Positions 38,728 through 50,695 of a DNA stretch of 64,000 nt are shown here, piece by piece (position 1 is the first letter of the stretch; every line of letters begins with the position of its first letter). The translations under genes and the position numbers were made by a program. This stretch comes from Sarcomyxa edulis (lineage: Eukaryota; Basidiomycota; Agaricomycetes; Agaricales; Mycenaceae): NCBI GenBank assembly GCA_009761415.1, contig QUOL01000004.1, positions 434,001-498,000 of the forward strand, in the 5' to 3' direction. The notes under the pieces are model-generated. The model was given only the letters and a program-made list of their open reading frames with translations, had not been told where the DNA came from and searched no databases.

Positions 38728-38863
38728 TGTGCACTCAAGCTAAGTGTCAGTGACGGGCGTCGGGAAGGTTGAGAGAGTCGGAGTTGTCAGAAGTTGGCGC
38801 TTGTTTGACTCGCTCGCCTCTTGCGCTCTTGCTCCCATCATCTCAATCTCTCGCTACCTAATA

Positions 38864-41824
38864 ATGTCCTATAATCGTGAATGGGATAGAGGGAAGGACT
38901 CGTGGGCCGAAGAAAACTCGTGGAATAGTGGCTCTGACTCAAGGGGCACTGTACATCCACGAGAAGAGGATTACTACGGAGAAGGGAAACGGAGAAAATT
39001 CAACAATGGAGTGAGTGGTAATCCCTACCTCTTGCATTCATAGCCAACTCAACTACTTCTAGGGGTTTCAGGGCTACGACGCCTCTCAGGCATACGATGA
39101 GAGCAACTACGACACAAACTATGCGCAAAGTCGACAAACCGATTACTCACAAGACTACACTACAGAGGAACGACCTCAGCAGCGCGGTTTTGTCAAGAAG
39201 AGACTACTTCCTAGCGAACCAAGCCCACACGTTATTTTCCTTGGGCTGGACCCAGACTTTACCGAGGCGGATGTCTGTCGAGGTTTTCTTTCCAAGGTCG
39301 TCATTTACTGAGATCACTTCATACCCTTCAGCTTCAGGCATATCTTACTGCCAACGGTTGCAGCATAGAGACAGTCACCATCATCCGAGAGAGATCATCA
39401 GGCACTTGCCCATTCGTATCTGCTTCTGCGCATGAATTAACGTTATACTCTTCGCCATTGGATTTAAAGGTACATCGAAAGGTTTCGGATTCGCTCAATT
39501 CGCAAGTACAGAACACGCTCGGGCGTTTGTGGACCCTCTCTTCCCTTTCATTCAAGTCCCCCCACCGGCGTCCCATGGCGCCTCAGCAGCAGCGACCTTT
39601 TACAAAGCACTCGAGACCGGCGTTCCTCACAATGGCCGTAGAGTCAAGATTGATTACTCCCAGAGTGCAACACCTCACGAGAAGGGCCGCATGATACGAC
39701 AAAGCTTGAACGACGGTACTCGCGACATCGGGAACACTCAAGCACCTGTACTTCTTTTCCGTGGACTTGATCCTCTCTCCGGGCCCCAAGCTATCCTGCA
39801 GGCAATGAAGTCCTCCTCCGGACTCGGTAAAGAGGGAGCGAAGGGGATGAGACGAATCATCCTCATCAAAGACAAAGTAACCATGGCCAGTTACGGTTTC
39901 GCGTTCGTCGAATTTGTTGACGTCCAAGTAAGTACTGCAGCCAGCGCTCCAACTAATTACTAATATTTGTTTGTAGTCTGCATCAGCCGTTCTTGCTGCA
40001 ACCATGTCATCTCAGATCCATCCATCTGGCTTCCGAATTTCTGATCGACCTGTAGCTGCATCATTTGCTCACCCATACTCCTTCCAGCCCGCAGATACCA
40101 TGCTTCGCGATGACGCCTGTATCCCCTCCTCCTCAAGTCTTGGAGGTGCGGAGGGCTCATGGGTCAGATATTGGGATGAAACATCCACCATAGCTATGCT
40201 GGAATTCGAGGTCGAGGAGCCTGTTCAGCCTACTGTACCTGTCAAAGACAAGAAAGAAAAGCGCAAACCCAAGGGTGACTACACTCTCCATTTCGCGATG
40301 CATCTTTCTCTGACTATTTGTCTGGTAGGTGATTCTGAGTCGCAGGCAGCCGCACGCGCTATCCCTACGGCCTCTATCTTACCTGTATCAGACAAGCCTG
40401 TGACTTTGAACTTTAGCAAAGGCGCCGTCAAGATAAATGCTACAGGTTTGTCGTCCTCTATTTCAATCATAGTCATCGTTATATGAGTCTTCTATAGGAC
40501 CAGTCAAACCTCTTGTGCTTGGTTTTTCGATGGACGATTCCTCGAATCCAGCAGACGATCCTGGTGGTGAGGCTTCAAGCACCGGAGTCAGCAAGTGTAC
40601 GTCCTCAATTGTGTCATGTTCTTTTTGTTTGATCCTCACCTCTGCGCACTAGTCACCGCCAAGAAAGTAGCTCCACTGATTGCGAGCAAGAAGGTACTGT
40701 ATCTTGTGGATGTTCGACTGACGCATGCCCATGATCGCTTGAAGTTCCTATACTTATGGCTTCACTTTCAGACGGTCAACAACATCAACAAATGGAACCA
40801 AGTTCAGGAAGAGTTGACTAACGACACGGGCATATCTTCTACTGTTGCTCCCCCCGCTCTGGTGACATATATTTCTTGGCTTTTTTATCTGCTCGAACTT
40901 GGATATCGCTTTGGTTCTTACGTTCCGAATACCATATGTGCAGGCAGCGCCGTCGAACCCCGTTGGACAGTCCTCAGCCCCAAATCCTCCGGTGAAACTT
41001 CCTGTCGCCAGCACGCTCACGCCAAAATCAGGCTCTCCTGTCCCTATGGATTCGGAATTCGAATTCGCAGATGTTGGGGCTCTAAGCTGCCTCCTCTGCG
41101 CTCGCCAATTCAAGTCCATCGATCAACTGAAACGACATAACAAGGAATCAGACTTGCATAAGGCTCGCTTCTTCCCTCAATACTATTGTGCTATCTATTG
41201 TTTCATGATTGGTCTGACCTAGTCTTCTTTTTTTGTTTTTTGCGCGTCTGCGAATGGCTCCCTTTGCCTTTGCTTGTTTCTTGACCTGAACAGAAGAACT
41301 TCAAGGACGCGAACTTGCGGGATATTGCCCGTCAAAAAGCCATCGAACGGAAGGCTCAAGCTGGGGGTGCGAAACCGACGGACCAACCTAAATACCGTGA
41401 CCGTGCATCGGAGAGGCGGATATTGTTCAACCAGCCTGATGCGCCTGTCCCGGAAAAGGACGGCAAACCGGGGGGTAAAAAGAAACATGCTGAGGGTCCA
41501 CCACCACCTCCGCCTCCGCCGCCTCCTCCTGTCAACCCTGGTCAGGACGAGAGCAACGTTGGTAACAAACTGCTCAAGATGATGGGCTGGAAAGAAGGTA
41601 CTGGTCTTGGCACCAGTGGCGAGGGAAGAGTCGAACCAATGTACGTTCCTTCTTTATCTTTTTCACCCATCATCAAGAATCTGACCCGATGATTCAGTCA
41701 AACAGCTATCTATGCACAAGGGGCTGGCCTGGGTGCAAGTAAAGGAAAAGAAATAGGGAAGAGCCACTCTGGAGGATATGTCGAGATGGCGAAGGACACT
41801 GCTCGCGAGCGATATGGAAGTTGA
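38864..41824 (+). CDS. RBM5/RBM10-like RNA-binding protein with G-patch, 740 aa
   Basis: Probable pre-mRNA splicing regulator. Exons 38864-39010, 39063-39272, 39332-39401, 39470-39927, 39977-40274, 40329-40445, 40498-40596, 40653-40693, 40772-40861, 40944-41162, 41294-41640 and 41698-41824 total 2223 nt. Order: charged Arg/Asp-rich N-terminus, RRM1 from HVIFLGLDPDFTEAD with RNP1-like SKGFGFAQF (about 103-185), RRM2 (VLLFRGLDPLSG...YGFAFVEF), short OCRE-like YWDETSTIAMLEFE, a C2H2 finger CLLCARQFKSIDQLKRHNKE (558-581), poly-Pro run, and a G-patch NKLLKMMGWKEGTGLG... to the end. This is the RBM5/6/10 order without an obvious RanBP2 finger. Introns at 39402-39469 (CAG|GCACTT) and 41163-41293 (AAG|GCTCGC, 131 nt) need GC 5' sites; the second is the least certain join. 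Confidence 0.85.
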
Positions 41825-42258
41825 ATCGCGTCATATCTCTGCCTTGTTATATATTGCTTTGCTTTCTGTTTCCTCGATAATCACACCTCCATCGGAATAC
41901 ATCATGAATCCGTCATTATCAGGGATACTATCTCGGAAAGATGAATGGGTAGGGACTTTGGAGACAAGTATATCGCAAGATATACGCGAAACAGTTTGAA
42001 CTAAAGTTTGAACTAACTCGTTATCCATCTTAAGTGCTCATGTTTCTCCACCGACAGGCACTATAAGCAGTATCGGAGGTGAATTCGAGGCGCAATGAAG
42101 CAGTACTGACCCCAGATTCCACGGACGGAGTGGCCGAAACAAATCTTGAGACAATACTATTATTTTGACAAAATGAATGTTCTACTAATTAGGGAGAAGG
42201 GTTCAGAAGAAATGTTCATGTTCATGACTTGTGATGATGGAACGCGTTTGAACCTGGA
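41825..42258. other. Convergent intergenic region, no gene seen
   Basis: 434 bp between the stops of the RBM5-like gene and the PEBP-domain gene; AT-rich, consistent with two 3' UTRs. Confidence 0.6.
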
Positions 42259-43489
42259 TCAAGCAATGACGAGAACTGCTAGCGCTGCGAAGACCATAGC
42301 GAAGGGGGCGGTGAAACCCTTTGATCCAAGGGCAGCATTGGCACTTTGGGTACTTGCTGCGTTACCTGAGCTGCCAGTGGCAGAGCCAGAGCCACTAGAG
42401 CCGGTGCCGGTGGCGGAGGTGATTGAGGCCAGGGTGGAACTGATGACGGCGGCGGTCGAGGATACAGAGACACTTGAAGTACCTACCTCAACTGTGAAGT
42501 ATGTAGCCTGCTAAGAAGTTAGTGGCGGACATTCGTCTGTGGTCGTCTTTACATACGGCGATGATAGAACCTAAACCGCTGTCCTGATAGCAGATAGACA
42601 AGTCAGTGGAAAGAGCGATTGTTAGTCTCGATATGATACGTACCTTGACATATGCGTTGAGGTCAAATGATTCTACACCTGCGACAGTCTGAGAGAGATC
42701 GGAAGGGGGACTGAAAGTGGATGGCTGGGCATAAAGGATGATGACATAACTGATGCAAAAACATTAGCATTATCAATCTGAGTTTTAACGTCATTCAGTC
42801 TCACCGATGGGGGCCTGAGCCAGCAGCAGGACCAGGACCAGCATATTGAGTGATTGCCGTTGCAGAGGTGTTGGATATCTCAGAGTCTGCCAGGGTCTCA
42901 TGAGATTGGTACTGGAGCTAACGAAGCCCTGTTCACTCACTCGAAACAGTAACGCCGTTGACAAGCCAGTGACGGTTAACACCTGCCGAGTCATCGTGAC
43001 CAGCAACATCTGCGTCGACCATGGTGATGGTGACTTCAGATAACGGAGGTTACACAAGGTGAAGCCAAATTATCGGATGTAAGACACGCACAGTTGCCTG
43101 TCAATGAGACGGACGAATTGGCGGGGGTAACAGTAACAGTCGGAGCAGGTGCTACTTCTGATTGACATCATATAAGGGTGAGCTGATGTGTCTGGTAACT
43201 GGTGAAGTGGAAATATACTCGCGGTCTTTGGTCAAAGCCTCTCCGGGGGAAACATCAACACCTATGTCCAATGTCAGCGAGATGTACGACGATCCGTAGT
43301 TAACACTAATGTACCGTCAAAGCTAACATTCAAGAGAGCGCTTGGGACGAAGGTCGAGAGTAAGGAAGGAACTATGCCAGCACCAGTGAAATGAGCCTCA
43401 ATTGCCTCGATTTGAACGGCCGTGTCGGTGGATTGGGCTAAAACAAAAGGGAGAAGAGCCAAGGCGGTGATGATTGGGAGCGAAATCAT
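42259..43489 (-). CDS. Secreted GPI-anchored PEBP-domain protein, 279 aa
   Basis: Phosphatidylethanolamine-binding-protein fold, probably at the cell surface. Exons 43489-43315, 43261-43223, 43157-43092, 43033-42941, 42887-42805, 42749-42645, 42583-42557 and 42510-42259 total 840 nt. Signal peptide MISLPIITALALLPFVLAQ; PEBP core with VTPANSSVSL, ITMVDADVAGHDD (DPD-like), NRHWLVNG and YAGPGPAAGSGPHRYVIILY (the GPxxGxHRY/F signature). Then a ~60-residue Ser/Thr/Gly stalk and a hydrophobic C-terminus MVFAALAVLVIA fitting a GPI signal. Several N-glycosylation sequons. Intron 2 (43158-43222) seems to be GC-AG (ACC|GCGAGT); only this joins ALTKD to VAPAPTVTV in frame. Ligand unknown. Confidence 0.83.
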
Positions 43490-43753
43490 TATGGCGGATT
43501 CAAAGAGTGTAAATGCGCAAGAAAGTAGAGATATTTCGAAGAGATGGAAGAGAGGAAGCAAAACGAAACGACGGAGACAGACGGACGCGGCCAAACTCTT
43601 GGCGTCATACAGAAACGGTCAACTTGGCCGACGCGTGTCTCGGTCTGTGCATGAAGGTGGAGATGAAAATGCAGTGGTATTATTTAAATGATGTGATGAA
43701 AGCGAATGTAAGTAATACATATACATATACTTGGTATACATAAGTGTCCAGTC

Positions 43754-46700
43754 TCATGATATTTCAGATGCTTCAAGCAGTGGCGTAGGTGGCGTACTGT
43801 CCATACTCAATGGCGATAGCGGTCCTTCAGAAACGTCTCCGTTGGTGGCAGCTCGCCGTCGTCGTCTTCTCTGTGGTTGTGGTGTTGGTGACGAAGGCGT
43901 GAATGCCTCGAACCCATCCGATTGCAGTCGTGCCAGCATGTCCCGCGCAATATCGGCAGTGTCCGTGCCACCTGAAGTCTCGTCCAAGCTGAGCGTCAAA
44001 GGAATAGCAGGACGAGGTTCTGCACTTGGCCTTGCTCGCCGTGCTCTTCGACCGACGGTATCACCGTTCCGGAGTTTCTCTAGAAGTGTGTCAAGAGCGC
44101 TCGTGTCCTCGTTCTCTTGAGCCGATGAGGCCTCCAAGGCCTTCTGCCGGTTGGCCTTCATCTCTTCTGCAGCGAGCATTCGTTTCTGTACGGCCATACG
44201 TTCCTCTGCCGCGGTCTGGTTGTCGTTCTTGCATTTCTATAATACCAAATCGATCAGCTAACGATCTACGACTCCAAACGGTACGAGCTCATACCTTATA
44301 TGATGTAACAAATGTTTTGAAGATGCCATAGAACTCGGAGGACGACATGTTTTTGTCCTCCTCTCCGTAATATTTGATGACCTCCGTGAAAGTCGTGTCT
44401 GCAAGATTAACGTCGTCGATGAGATCTTCTACTTGGGCGTTGGCTTTTCCGACGAAATTCCACATCTGCCTTCCATATTTCTCGGTCTGATCCATGTCGG
44501 CAAAATGCTCTCCTAGCTCTTGACGAATGCGTTTGAGTCCATCCCGGAGTTCTGTAAGACCTTTGCGAAGATCCTGCAGGTTTACTGGAGGAGAAAATCA
44601 GGATTAATTGCGATGATAACAAACAGCCTTGATACTTGCCTCGATAGGCTTCTGCTGGTTTAGCGAGCTCTTCAAGGAATTCCTCCATGTCCGGGAAATG
44701 TTTCGCGACTGTTCGTTCCAGGAAATGTAGCAGAGTAGTATTGTTCACCGACTTCGTGTCGACCAGCTGATTCGATAGCATTAAGATATCGAGAGTGAGG
44801 GGTGAATGACTTTCAACTCACCTTATTGATGCTGCTGACTCGGAAACCAAACGCACCACCCTTGACACCAGTGCCGTTCATGTAATTACCGATGAGAAGG
44901 ATGAGCTGATGAAAACCGTTAATGGATGAATACCAAAGGGAGTAAAAGGACATACACTGAGCAGCTCCTTGAAATGCGCCGCTTGCAAGAGGGATTGACC
45001 TGCCTCTGATAGTTTCCTTGCTCCCTACGAAACAATCAGTGAACCCTATATCTTTGAAGGCGTACTACACTCACGTCGTCTAGCAAAGACCACGTCTCCT
45101 CAAATGCACATTTGTACAGCATGCCTTCTATTCGTGGGCCTAGTCTATCGATCTGTATGAGTTGGACCATAAGACGATCAGAGGGATGGAGTCCGGCTAA
45201 TTCTTCCGCATCGGCGTTGCGATATACATTGAGTTTTCCAACCTGATGGATGAATCATAATAACATTCAATGGTATGATCCTAGGCCACCAAACTATGCA
45301 ATCACTGACCTGTTCGGGCGTAGGCAGGACAGGCTTCAATTCGCTCAAAAACACTTGTGTACATAGTTCTTGATCAAACTGTTGTATCTTTCGAGCGATC
45401 TCTTCTGGTTGAAGTCTTTTCACTCGCTGTATAAGGATTTCTGAAGTTGGAGTCAGAAAAGCAGAAGCTTTCAGGATGCCATATCAAATACGCACCGACG
45501 CGCTTTTTCGTTTGTGGATCCAGTACACTCTTGAGCTCGGCGCGCTTTTGTCTGGCTGAAGGAGGTAAATCGGAATTTGAGTCACTGCAGGGTCCAGCTG
45601 TATATGATACTCACCCATAAGATTCATGACGAGCTGTTTGGCTTTGAAGTCTTCCTCCATCTCCATCCATACACCATCAATCTGCAGTTTCTTGAGCATA
45701 TCGTTCTCCTGTTCTAGATTCTCGATATTCCACAAAGTCTTGGATACTTGCTGTTGAGGCAGTTTGTCCCACTGCAGTTGTTTCATTTTAGTACCAGGAG
45801 TGATGAGCATGTTCTTTCGGGCAGCAGGAATATTGAGATTTGGGCCAAGATCTGATGCGCGTGTAGAACCTGGTGCAGAATTTGAATTGGAGGACATTGG
45901 AGGTGGAGGTGGGGGCGGAGGACCAGACATAGAAGACAAAGACGAAACAGCCGAAAAGGCTTTTATTCCAGGGAAACCTGGGGGAGGAGGTGGAGGAGGA
46001 GGCGGAGGCGGAGGTGGCGGTCCCCCAAAGCCAGGTGGAGGAGGCGGGGGAGGGGGCGGTGGTGGTGGTGGTGGTGGCGGAGGGGGAGGTGCACCAGATC
46101 CCGATGTCGAAGGACCTGATGCTGATGGGTCAAGGGATGAAGGGTCAAGTGATGAAGGGTCAGATTCTAAGAGACCTGACGATGAAGGACCCGAGGCTGA
46201 GATACCGTCGGATTCTTCTGGAAGTGTAGGGAGAGCAGGAGATGATGATGGAGTCGAATCGGCCATGGATATCGTACGGCCTCTTGCGGCGAGATGTTTT
46301 ACAATTTCTTCTGCTAACGATCCAGGAGGGACAGGAGGCCGTGATCCTTCAACCGATATACCGGAGCTCACTGACGTGGGTTTCGTAGAATCTAGATAGT
46401 CGTCTCAGGTCAGAACCATAGAAAGCAGAATGGGTTGGTGGTTTCGAGCTCACCGTCATCATTCCCTGGCGACGAAGATCGACTATAGTCACTGTCACCA
46501 GCATCGTTTGGATTAGGAGGTAAGAGACTGCTCGACTTGTAGGGAGTACCGTCGCCCAACTGTGGCCGATCTGTTCTACGCGGAGAACCCCGGACACTTC
46601 GCGCACTCGAAAGCCCTCGAGGATACTGGATTGAGGGTATTTAGACGGATAGAAAGAGCAGAACGGTGCATAGATAATATGAATCTCACCACATTCACTC

Positions 46701-49543
46701 CAGCAGCTAGCTGTTGCTGTATCTGCTCCTGTGCATCAGCCTCGTCAGCATCCATGAACTGAGAGACACGACCAGTCTGTGGATCCTCCAATTTTGAACT
46801 CTTAGTGGATTTCTTGCCATTGGTTTTTGAGCCTCGCCTAAGGCTCGACTTGCCCGGCGTAGCATCGGGATCGTCCTCCTCATCTCCCTCGCCAGACCCA
46901 GGCGATTGTTTGTTCTTTCTCCGCTGACCTTCCCGTCCTTCCAAGATACTGATCGTCTTGTTCCGCTGGAAATGTTTCTCCAGCTTCTCCACCAACGACT
47001 TCCTATCCATAGTCCCCGAATCGAGGATACTATCCACACCTCGACCCACCTCCTTCAACATCCTGAATAACTCCATAATCTGTGCCTCGAGTTGCGCAAT
47101 CTGCTCTTCATACCCTGCCTTTTGTTCCTCGAGTTGGCCTTGAAGCCGGGCCGTAGTTTCGCGAGAAACGTTTAGCTTCTGCTCCATATGCGCCAACTGG
47201 GCCTTGAGTCGACCGACAAGTCCATCCTCACCCTGAGAAATCTCGTCTTCCAAGGCCTCCTTCTCAAGCTTCAACCGGACAGCCAAAGCCCTCGCTTCAG
47301 CTGCTTCGTCCTCCGCTGCCTGATACCGATCGGCCTCGTTAAATTGCGAGATAATCCGTTCCACCGAATGCCCAATCCTCTGCTCAGCCCCAGCCAGTTT
47401 CTTATCCAACACGACATCCGTCACGAGCGAATCAATAAGCTGATAATAATGTATCATCGGCTGGCCCTCCTCCCGAATCAACAACAAATGCTGCATCATC
47501 GAAAGGAAGTAATCTCGCGCTTTCGTACCCTCCGTCTTGGCAAATATGGCATTGTACACATCCTCTGGGCTGTTTAGATCGCGTAGAACTTCTTGGTCTA
47601 TGCGTTCCCGCAATTTCTGCTCATCGTCGTCCAGAAGTTTTTGTAAGATTTCTAGCTGTTTGTCTATAGCTGGGACACCAAAGTTCCGGCACAGAACTAC
47701 GATACGTTGTAGACCCGCGGATTCCATTTGGGAACGGTGATGCAGTCGGAGATCCAGGTCATCCACCAGACCGAGGACTCCATTAATTAGAACTAGATTG
47801 GAAAGCTACAAGGGTGAAAGAGGTTTTGTTCAGTAAATCTATCGGGGAACTCAAGCTAGTCGGAGACGCACCGCGTATTCATTCAGAGAACTATCGATCC
47901 CCCCGTTGTTCTTCCTCACTTCCTCGCTCGCTCCTACAAGACTACCCATCTTCCCTCGTCCCGAGAGAGAGTTTTCCATCGACTTGAACCAATAAGTATA
48001 GCACCCAGATTCATTGTTGGAAGAACTGAGGGCCTCCAAAGCAGCCACTACGAGATTGTGTACCTCCCCATCGTCCCAATATACGAGAAAGGTAAGGAGA
48101 TCGAGTAAGAGTTTCCGGGTGGGTATATGTGGGGAATTGAGGGATGACGCAACTTGCGTTACGATTAGATTGTGTGTGAGGGCTTCGTTGGTTGCGGACT
48201 ATGCATATTTTACGGTGTTATTTGATGAAATGATGATAGAGATTATTAAAATGAGGACTGACGGGTGTGTTAAGGATCTGTCTCAGACATTTGGCAACTT
48301 CGTATTCTAAGAGGATATCATTCTCGCGTCTGTTTCAGTTGGGTCAACATCGTAGCGATATTTAATGGGACAGGAGCTCAAGACTCACCTTGATGTACCC
48401 TTCCGACTAAGATGCATAAGCGTCTGTGCCAGCACAGACGTTCCCTGGATAGATATGAAATGCCGAAACCAACTGTATGCAAAGTCAGTACGCGACAGCA
48501 GTGACTTGCGATACAATAGCGCACCTCATCTCCTTACTCCTCAGGGATACCAACAAACTTCCAGCCTGCTTCGGAGTCACCGTCTTGTCCAAGAATTTCT
48601 TGATATACCACTCTGGCGTTCCATCCACAATAGCTGCTGGTTGCCCTGAATCAACTTGTTTCTTGGCCTGTTCATCCCTCATTTTCTCCTCCTTCCAGCG
48701 GATATGTTCATCGTTATACACCATATGCCATTTCTGCTCTATTGGTAGATCCGGCATGTCCCCAAGGTCGCGCGTACGTTTTACATTCTCGAACAAAGCT
48801 TCGATATCCGTGTCGTTCTCTGGTCTCGGAAAATAGAAATCATCGTTATGTCTGTTGTTGTGGTGATAGAAGTGGGATAGATGGGAATGATGGGAAGAAG
48901 CTGAGTCGTTGGCCGTTAAGGATGGCGCATACTTGGACCCGCGATTATCTGACCGAGTAGTCATTCCTGACCCAGGGCGAATGGTGGTGTTACTGACACT
49001 CGAGGGAACCTGGCCATTTGGCGAGGGTGGAAAGTAACCACTGTTAGGACTATTGATAGGTGCCGAGGCAGGGTTACTCTGAGCTCCAGCGAATTGTCCA
49101 AAGTCCGCCAGACTTGGGCTTCTAGAGGACGAAGAGGATGCTTCACTTCGCCGTACACGCGATGTAGGTGTCTTTGGTCGACTGCTGCCGGAAGACGAGT
49201 CGGTGTACAAGGTGGAAGAATCTGCGGTAGATACAGTACTGGGTGAGCCGGATCGTTTCTCGTATTCTGCGGCGTATACTCTGTCTCTCTCGACCTTGCT
49301 CCTTTGCATTGCGTAGATGTTTAGTTCGGTGCCATTTGGTGTGAGTGTAGGATTTGTGATGGGTGCGGATATGTAGTTGGCTCCTGCTCCGCCGCGAAGA
49401 CCTTGCGAGACAGTTCCAACTGGAATGGGAGAACGAGGTGGGGGGGCGAGTTTGTCATATGGAATGGAACGTTCGTTAAGATCTTGACCAGAAACTGAGG
49501 ATTGTCGAGGCCTTGATTTCTTCCTGCCGAACAAGCTGTCCAT
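43754..49543 (-). CDS. Formin, SepA/Bni1 (diaphanous-related) type, about 1,600 aa
   Basis: Nucleates and elongates actin filaments for polarity, septation and hyphal tip growth under Rho-GTPase control. About 15 short introns. First exon 49543-48525 (MDSLFGRKKSRPRQSS..., Ser-rich, then the GBD start DIEALFENVKRTRDLGDMPDLP), intron 48473-48524, then FH3/armadillo region with coiled coil (47766-46760, VRLKLEKEALEDEISQ), FH1 (about 46150-45900) with runs of 11-13 prolines, FH2 (about 45830-44240: GTKMKQLQWDKLP, ...) and DAD LDTLLEKLRNG plus RRARRAR (about 44105-44040). The C-terminal tail is Pro/Arg rich and ends ASEIS. GBD and DAD together indicate autoinhibition. I did not fix every exon border, so the coordinates mark the coding span. 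Confidence 0.93.
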
Positions 49544-49878
49544 TATTCAAGCACGTCGGCACAGAATCTGGTCAAGGGCGTTTGGGTATAGTGAGGCTGC
49601 TTGAGCCCGTCGAGGCCAAGAAATAGTTGGAACTCTTGTGAGTTGCTCTTGAGAAACTTTGGAAAGTCACACTCACAACAAGAACCGGTTGCTTTGCTCG
49701 TCGTGGCCACCGATGCCCTCTGAACGAAATAACCGCAAACCACCTCTCGGGCTACTCGGCGACCAGTCAGCCACGAACTCAGCTCTCAGCACAACCTCAG
49801 CAGGAACTCAACAAGTTGAACTCAGTCTGCCAGCACAAGTCGTAAATCTACACTCTCTTTAACCACATTCTTTTCTCC
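49544..49878. other. Divergent promoter region of the formin and the one-TM protein
   Basis: 335 bp between start codons; no ORF or repeat of note. Confidence 0.5.
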
Positions 49879-50413
49879 ATGGCATCGTCTCGTGAGTACC
49901 AGTGCTTTCCATGACACCCGCCAAAACGAACTGACAGGCCGTATGTCAGCCCTCTTGTTCGGATTCATTCTCATCGGCTTCATCGTTGCTACTATCCTTG
50001 GTATCGTCGTCATCACGTATATCTGTCGAGACCACCGAAAAACCCACCCGACACCCAGCACGACGCTTGCACGTGATGTCGAACCACTACGAACGAGCGT
50101 ATCAAGTTCGAGGGCGCCCAACGTTGTGAAAAGGCTGTCTCGCACTTTTGCCGAAATGGCTCGCTTCTCATGGCCAGCTGTCCAACTTGACCCAGAAACT
50201 GAAGACCCGGACTCGTTCATGGTATACGTCTCGCCGTCTTCGCCACGCATCTTTGGACCTGGAGAAGGCGTACATGTTGTTCGATACACCGTCACACCAC
50301 CCACACCTGCCAAGGACACACGGAGAGCTTCGCTGATCGAATACGAGGATTCCGAGGATGCTGCTCACGACGATGCGTACGATCTTGACGACGATGACTC
50401 GCGACCGTTCTAG
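49879..50413 (+). CDS. Small single-pass membrane protein of unknown function, 162 aa
   Basis: Exon 1 is only 13 nt (49879-49891), intron 49892-49937, exon 2 49938-50413; 489 nt in frame. Protein: MASSRRMSALLFGFILIGFI..., one membrane helix LLFGFILIGFIVATILGIVVITYIC directly at the N-terminus (signal-anchor), followed by a basic RDHRK and a ~120-residue cytosolic-type tail with RASLIEYEDSED and an acidic end DDAYDLDDDDSRPF. No family recognised. Head-to-head with the formin (335 bp). Confidence 0.7.
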
Positions 50414-50695
50414 TGACCCGGTTGATACACGTATACTTGTTCTCACTGGACTTCGTCTCTACTTGCAAGTTGTCTTGATAGATCTCAACAAGTTTGTGTT
50501 GAGTTTTGTGAAAATAATGTGCAGTAGAAACTATTCATAGATTTGAGTGCCAAGAATTGTGCGCTCATGCTATGACCTCAGTACACAATACCATGACCCA
50601 CCACCAGAATTTAGCTTTCTGATCAATGTATATAAAGCCTCGCTGTCCTTTTCGAGGAATCCCTCAATTCCTTTCCCCCCCTTCACAACCTCAGA

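Noticed and set aside
41825..42100. Short ORFs after the RBM5-like stop
   Set aside because: 3' UTR position, no domain, and opposite-strand overlap; not supported.
45764..46399. 211-codon Gly-rich ORF on the plus strand
   Set aside because: Mirror of the formin FH1 poly-proline region; poly-Gly antisense frame without own evidence.
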